64,000 nt of DNA from Fibrobacter succinogenes (GTDB lineage: Bacteria; Fibrobacterota; Fibrobacteria; Fibrobacterales; Fibrobacteraceae): NCBI RefSeq assembly GCF_902779965.1, contig NZ_CACZDK010000022.1, forward strand, positions 1 through 64,000. The letters run 5' to 3'. This document shows positions 61,123 through 64,000 of the stretch, piece by piece. How positions within the stretch are numbered: the stretch's first letter is position 1; each line of letters begins with the position of its first letter. The translations under genes were made by a program, and so were the position numbers. Below the pieces are notes generated by a model. It ran no database searches, was not told where the DNA came from, and saw only the letters and a program-made list of their open reading frames with translations.

Positions 61123-61266
61123 GAATTTAAAATTAAAAATTCGCACTCTTGTCTGCAATATTTTCACGAAAACAAAAATGGCATTTTTAAACAAATTTCG
61201 GCAATTATAAATTAAAACACAAAAAAGTATTCATTCATAAAACAAACATTAAATTCTATAGAACAA
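61123..61266 (-). promoter_or_regulatory. divergent control region of module D
   Basis: The gap contains a related core (CAAATTT, GGCATTTTT and AAATGGC words, 61178-61206) and GAAAAC (plus strand, around 61170) where modules A-C have the proximal half-site. It has a TTCTATAGAA palindrome near 61255 instead of the 6-3-6 element. TATATT at -7 is absent; AATATT near 61160 would give a leader of about 33 nt. Confidence 0.4.
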
Positions 61267-61297
61267 AAAAATCCCCCGGCGCATTGCCGAGGGAATT
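61267..61297 (-). terminator. terminator of the decarboxylase operon
   Basis: TCCC-CGGC/GCCG-GGGA hairpin (61275-61294, one mismatch) with a seven-A run on its left gives a T run on the minus strand, 22 nt after the beta-subunit stop. Confidence 0.85.
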
Positions 61298-61318
61298 TAA
61301 AGGCGATTCGCGATTATC

Positions 61319-62479
61319 TTAGCTCAAGCGGCTGATCATATAACCAGCGCAAACTGCCGTACCAATCACGCCGGACACGTTCGGGCCCATAGCGTGCATG
61401 AGGAGGAAGTTCTGCGGGTCATACTTAGCGCCTTCAACCTGAGAAACGCGGGCGGCCATCGGCACAGCAGAAACACCTGCGGAACCGATAAGCGGGTTCA
61501 CCGGATTCTTCGGAGAGCACTTGTTCATGATCTTTGCGAGGAGAAGACCGCCGAAAGTGGAGAAGCCAAAGGCAACCACACCCATAGCGATAATCATGAT
61601 GGTCTGCGGCTTGAGGAAGATGTCGGCAGACATGGTGAGACCCACGGAAGTTCCGAGGAAAATCGTCACGATATTCATGAGTTCGTTGGAGGAAGTCTTC
61701 ACGAGACGTTCAACGACACCGGCTTCCTTGAAGATGTTGCCCATCATGAGCATGATGATAAGGGCAGAAGCATCCGGCACAACGAGCACGCAGACAATCA
61801 TCACCATGATAGCGAAGACGATGCGTTCGGCCTTGGAAACCTGGCGGAGAGCCTTCATGCGGATCTTGCGTTCGGCATCGTTCGTCATAGCGCGCATGAT
61901 AGGCGGCTGGATGAGCGGCACGAGAGCCATGTAGGTGTAAGCAGCAACGGCGATGGGGCCGATGAGGTGCTTAGCAAGCTTGTTTGCAGTGAAGATGGAG
62001 GTCGGACCGTCAGCACCACCGATGATACCGATGGAAGCAGCTTCACCGAGAGTAAAGCCACCGAGAGCGACAGCTGCAAACATGGTCATGAACACACCGA
62101 ACTGGGCGCCACCACCAAGAATGAGCGTACGCGGATTTGCGATAAGCGGTCCAAAGTCCGTCATGGCGCCCACGCCCAAGAAGATGATGGGCGGGAAGAG
62201 TTCCAGATGGATACCCTGGCTGATGTAGTAGTAGAGACCGTTCGTCGGGCTGAACATACCTTCGATGCTCCAGCCACCGTCGTAGAACGCGACGGACGGG
62301 ATGTTCACCGCAAGTGCACCGATAGCGATCGGCAAGAGCAGAAGCGGCTCGTATTTTTTGACAATCGCAAGGAACATCAACACGAAGCTCACGATCCACA
62401 TGATTACCATCGGAACGGTAATCTGCGCGAATCCTGTGCTCGAGGCGAAGTCCGCGACTGAGTTAATAATTCCACTCAT
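61319..62479 (-). CDS. sodium-translocating decarboxylase, beta subunit
   Basis: The 386-residue membrane protein matches OadB/MmdB/GcdB. About nine to eleven helices are visible, with PIIFLGVGAMTDFGPLIANP, GEAASIGIIGGADGPTSIFTANKLA (the conserved sodium-binding GGADGPT motif) and a final MHAMGPNVSGVIGTAVCAG. It couples decarboxylation of carboxybiotin to Na+ export. ATG follows GAGGTAAAAG. Which acid (oxaloacetate or methylmalonyl-CoA) cannot be told from the beta subunit. Confidence 0.95.
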   Translation of the reverse strand: MSGIINSVADFASSTGFAQITVPMVIMWIVSFVLMFLAIVKKYEPLLLLPIAIGALAVNIPSVAFYDGGWSIEGMFSPTNGLYYYISQGIHLELFPPIIFLGVGAMTDFGPLIANPRTLILGGGAQFGVFMTMFAAVALGGFTLGEAASIGIIGGADGPTSIFTANKLAKHLIGPIAVAAYTYMALVPLIQPPIMRAMTNDAERKIRMKALRQVSKAERIVFAIMVMIVCVLVVPDASALIIMLMMGNIFKEAGVVERLVKTSSNELMNIVTIFLGTSVGLTMSADIFLKPQTIMIIAMGVVAFGFSTFGGLLLAKIMNKCSPKNPVNPLIGSAGVSAVPMAARVSQVEGAKYDPQNFLLMHAMGPNVSGVIGTAVCAGYMISRLS

Positions 62480-62493
62480 TGACTTTTACCTCA

Positions 62494-62859
62494 TTAGGCA
62501 ATGGTCATCAAGACCTGGCCATCAGTAACGGTGTCGGTTTCCTTGACGGAGATAGAAGTGACCTTGCCTGCGCACGGAGCGACGACCGGGTTTTCCATCT
62601 TGAGAGCTTCGATAACAGCCACTTCCTGGTTGGCAGCAACGGTGTCGCCAACAGCAACCTTGAGCTTGAACACGGAACCAGCGAGCGGGCTCTTGACTTC
62701 GGTACCTGCACCAGCAGCAACCGGAGCAGCGGCCGGAGCCGGAGCGGCAGCAGGAGCGGCAACCGGAGCAGCAGGAGCTGCGGCAACGGCGGAATCAAGA
62801 ACTTCAACTTCAACGTCGTAGGTCTTGCCTTCGAAACTGATACGGACTGTTTTCTTCAT
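62494..62859 (-). CDS. biotin carboxyl carrier subunit of the decarboxylase
   Basis: The 121-residue protein has an N-terminal segment (VRISFEGKTYDVEVEVLD), an Ala/Pro linker (24-52) and a biotinyl domain with the acceptor lysine K87 in IEALKMEN. The usual motif is AMKM; here it is ALKM. It carries carboxybiotin between the carboxyltransferase and the beta subunit. It is a separate subunit, as in MmdC-type systems. Confidence 0.93.
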   Translation of the reverse strand: MKKTVRISFEGKTYDVEVEVLDSAVAAAPAAPVAAPAAAPAPAAAPVAAGAGTEVKSPLAGSVFKLKVAVGDTVAANQEVAVIEALKMENPVVAPCAGKVTSISVKETDTVTDGQVLMTIA

Positions 62860-62908
62860 TTTGATTTTTCCTGGCTTAAAAGCCTGTTAAGTTTTTAAAA
62901 GTTTAGCC

Positions 62909-63745
62909 TTACTTGACGATCGTCCAAGCAGGGGAGTTAATGTTTCTGTAAGCCGTGACGCGGCACGGCTGACCAATAGCCTGAGATGCAGCAGCTGTTG
63001 CGATAACGAGGAACTGTTCGTTTGTCAGTCCCGGATGTTCTTCGAGAGCGGCGACAGCGGCAATGCCGAGGAACGCCTGGAGCTGCTTGTTGGTGAATCC
63101 CGGATGAACGCTCTTTGCATTCGGATCCCAATCGCAGTGTGCCGGAGCACGAACCGCAGGAGCCGGAGCGGCAGCAGCCGGAGCCGGTGCAGCCTTCTTC
63201 GGAGCAGGAGCCGGAACTTTATCGAAGCCGAGCTTCTTCATGACGAAGCTCATGAGAGAGCAAAGGATCAAGAGGCCAACAATAACGGACATCACGACGA
63301 TGAGACCCGTAGCCTGGAATTCGACGAGCTTGCCAATGGTGAACTTCTGGACTTCACCATGGCACTTGCCACCTTCCATCTTGCCCTGGCAGTATTCGCT
63401 ATTGAGCTTAGCCTTTGCAATCGGGAGCACGGCCGTACCGTTAGCATTTTCGACGGAATCGCGAATATCGCGGGCGCGAACGGACTGTTCGTATGTCTTA
63501 TAAAGAATGGAATAGCCACCACCGTGAGTTTCCACAATCTGGAAAACAGTAGATTCATCCATCCACTTGAGCTGTTCCTTGATCGGAGCGGCAATGGAGT
63601 CCGGCATCAGAGCAATCTGCTCGTCAAAACGGCCAACCTTTGCAGCCTTAGAAGCAGCAGGTTGAGCTACGATTTCAGACGCGAAGGCACCGGAAACCGT
63701 TGTCACCGCGGCAAAAAGCATAGCTTTCTTTAGTGTATCATTCAT
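62909..63745 (-). CDS. decarboxylase gamma-type subunit with extended ends
   Basis: The 278-residue protein has a signal-like N-terminus (LFAAVTTVSGAFASEI) and a periplasmic region (about 30-140). A membrane helix with the OadG look (FQATGLIVVMSVIVGLLILCSLMSFVMKKLGF, in part) follows, then an Ala/Pro linker and a small C-terminal domain ending VTAYRNINSPAWTIVK. Typical OadG proteins are about 80-130 residues, so this one is enlarged at both ends. It is the first gene of the three-gene operon. Confidence 0.8.
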   Translation of the reverse strand: MNDTLKKAMLFAAVTTVSGAFASEIVAQPAASKAAKVGRFDEQIALMPDSIAAPIKEQLKWMDESTVFQIVETHGGGYSILYKTYEQSVRARDIRDSVENANGTAVLPIAKAKLNSEYCQGKMEGGKCHGEVQKFTIGKLVEFQATGLIVVMSVIVGLLILCSLMSFVMKKLGFDKVPAPAPKKAAPAPAAAAPAPAVRAPAHCDWDPNAKSVHPGFTNKQLQAFLGIAAVAALEEHPGLTNEQFLVIATAAASQAIGQPCRVTAYRNINSPAWTIVK

Positions 63746-64000
63746 ATCGGAATGCGTCCATGTTTAATTAAGTGAACTGTTTGATAAAAATCAACGCGCG
63801 AGAATATAGCAATTTTTGATGGGTAGTAGGAAGTAGACGGTAAGAAGTAGGAAGTTAGAAGTAGGCAGAACTTAGTAGGCAGAGCTTAGTCTTTAGTTAC
63901 TAGGTACTAGTTAATAGTTACTAGTGAATTTCATCTTAATACATTCTAGCAACTAGTAACTCAGAACTCTTAACTGCCGCAAAGCGGCCTCAGTAACTAG
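63746..64000. repeat. promoter region and AGAACTTAG / AGTTACTAG repeat tract
   Basis: A TATATT on the minus strand (63801-63806) is a plausible -10 for the decarboxylase operon. Beyond 63820 the sequence is a degenerate tract of short words: GTAGGAAGT, GCAGAACTTAG, GCAGAGCTTAG, TTACTAGGTACTAGTT and AGTTACTAG. It has no open frame and resembles the repeat at 29537. Confidence 0.6.

Noticed and set aside
1-64000. Prophage, insertion sequence or CRISPR-Cas locus
   Set aside because: No transposase, integrase, phage structural or Cas protein was seen, and no regularly spaced repeats other than short dispersed palindromes.

Overview
The window reads as chromosomal DNA of a Fibrobacter species (F. 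succinogenes type). The main reason is the many genes carrying the Fibrobacter succinogenes major paralogous domain (FISUMP, TIGR02145) and the companion TIGR02147/DUF4423 regulators. A Gram-negative LPS-export operon, a sodium-pump decarboxylase and GLUG-repeat proteins with a sorting-type C-terminus agree with this. Most genes lie on the minus strand.

Layout. 1-7695 is a conserved housekeeping operon on the minus strand: lptC, lptA, lptB, rpoN, hpf, hprK, an MCE/MlaD protein and a DksA-type zinc-finger protein. 7696-11488 is an accessory plus-strand island with two tiny genes (one like a RelB-type antitoxin), a 196-nt nested-stem RNA candidate, a 62-residue protein and a three-gene membrane/M50-peptidase set. 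11718-15825 holds iorBA, a lipoprotein and a flavodiiron protein. 15912-19664 holds three related lipoprotein genes built from a SUMF1-like domain and a second domain, one of them frameshifted. 19967-31162 is mixed: a diguanylate cyclase, tRNA-Ser, a very long class A PBP, three small paralogous membrane proteins, a nitronate-monooxygenase-like enzyme interrupted in frame by dispersed repeats, an MBL-fold lipoprotein, a small zinc protein and tRNA-His.

31212-61122 is the most striking part: four tandem modules, each headed by a TIGR02147 regulator, followed by one to five surface-type genes (FISUMP lipoproteins, GLUG proteins) and closed by an intrinsic terminator. Three of the four regulator promoters share one layout: a perfect 6-3-6 palindrome, a half-site 20-22 bp further in, an A-tract-rich core of 64-68 bp, a proximal half-site, then TATATT exactly 7 nt before the ATG. 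The hexamer word differs by locus (GAATAC, GAACAT, or GGACAC/GAACAC) while the core is conserved. This suggests paralogous regulators with insulated operator specificities, and probably leaderless mRNAs. I consider this the best candidate for an undescribed system in the window.

61267-63745 carries the beta, biotin-carrier and gamma parts of a sodium-translocating decarboxylase, without the alpha subunit. Dispersed short repeats (GGATGACA-type palindromes and AGAACTTAG words) occur between genes, and several copies have entered coding regions in frame.
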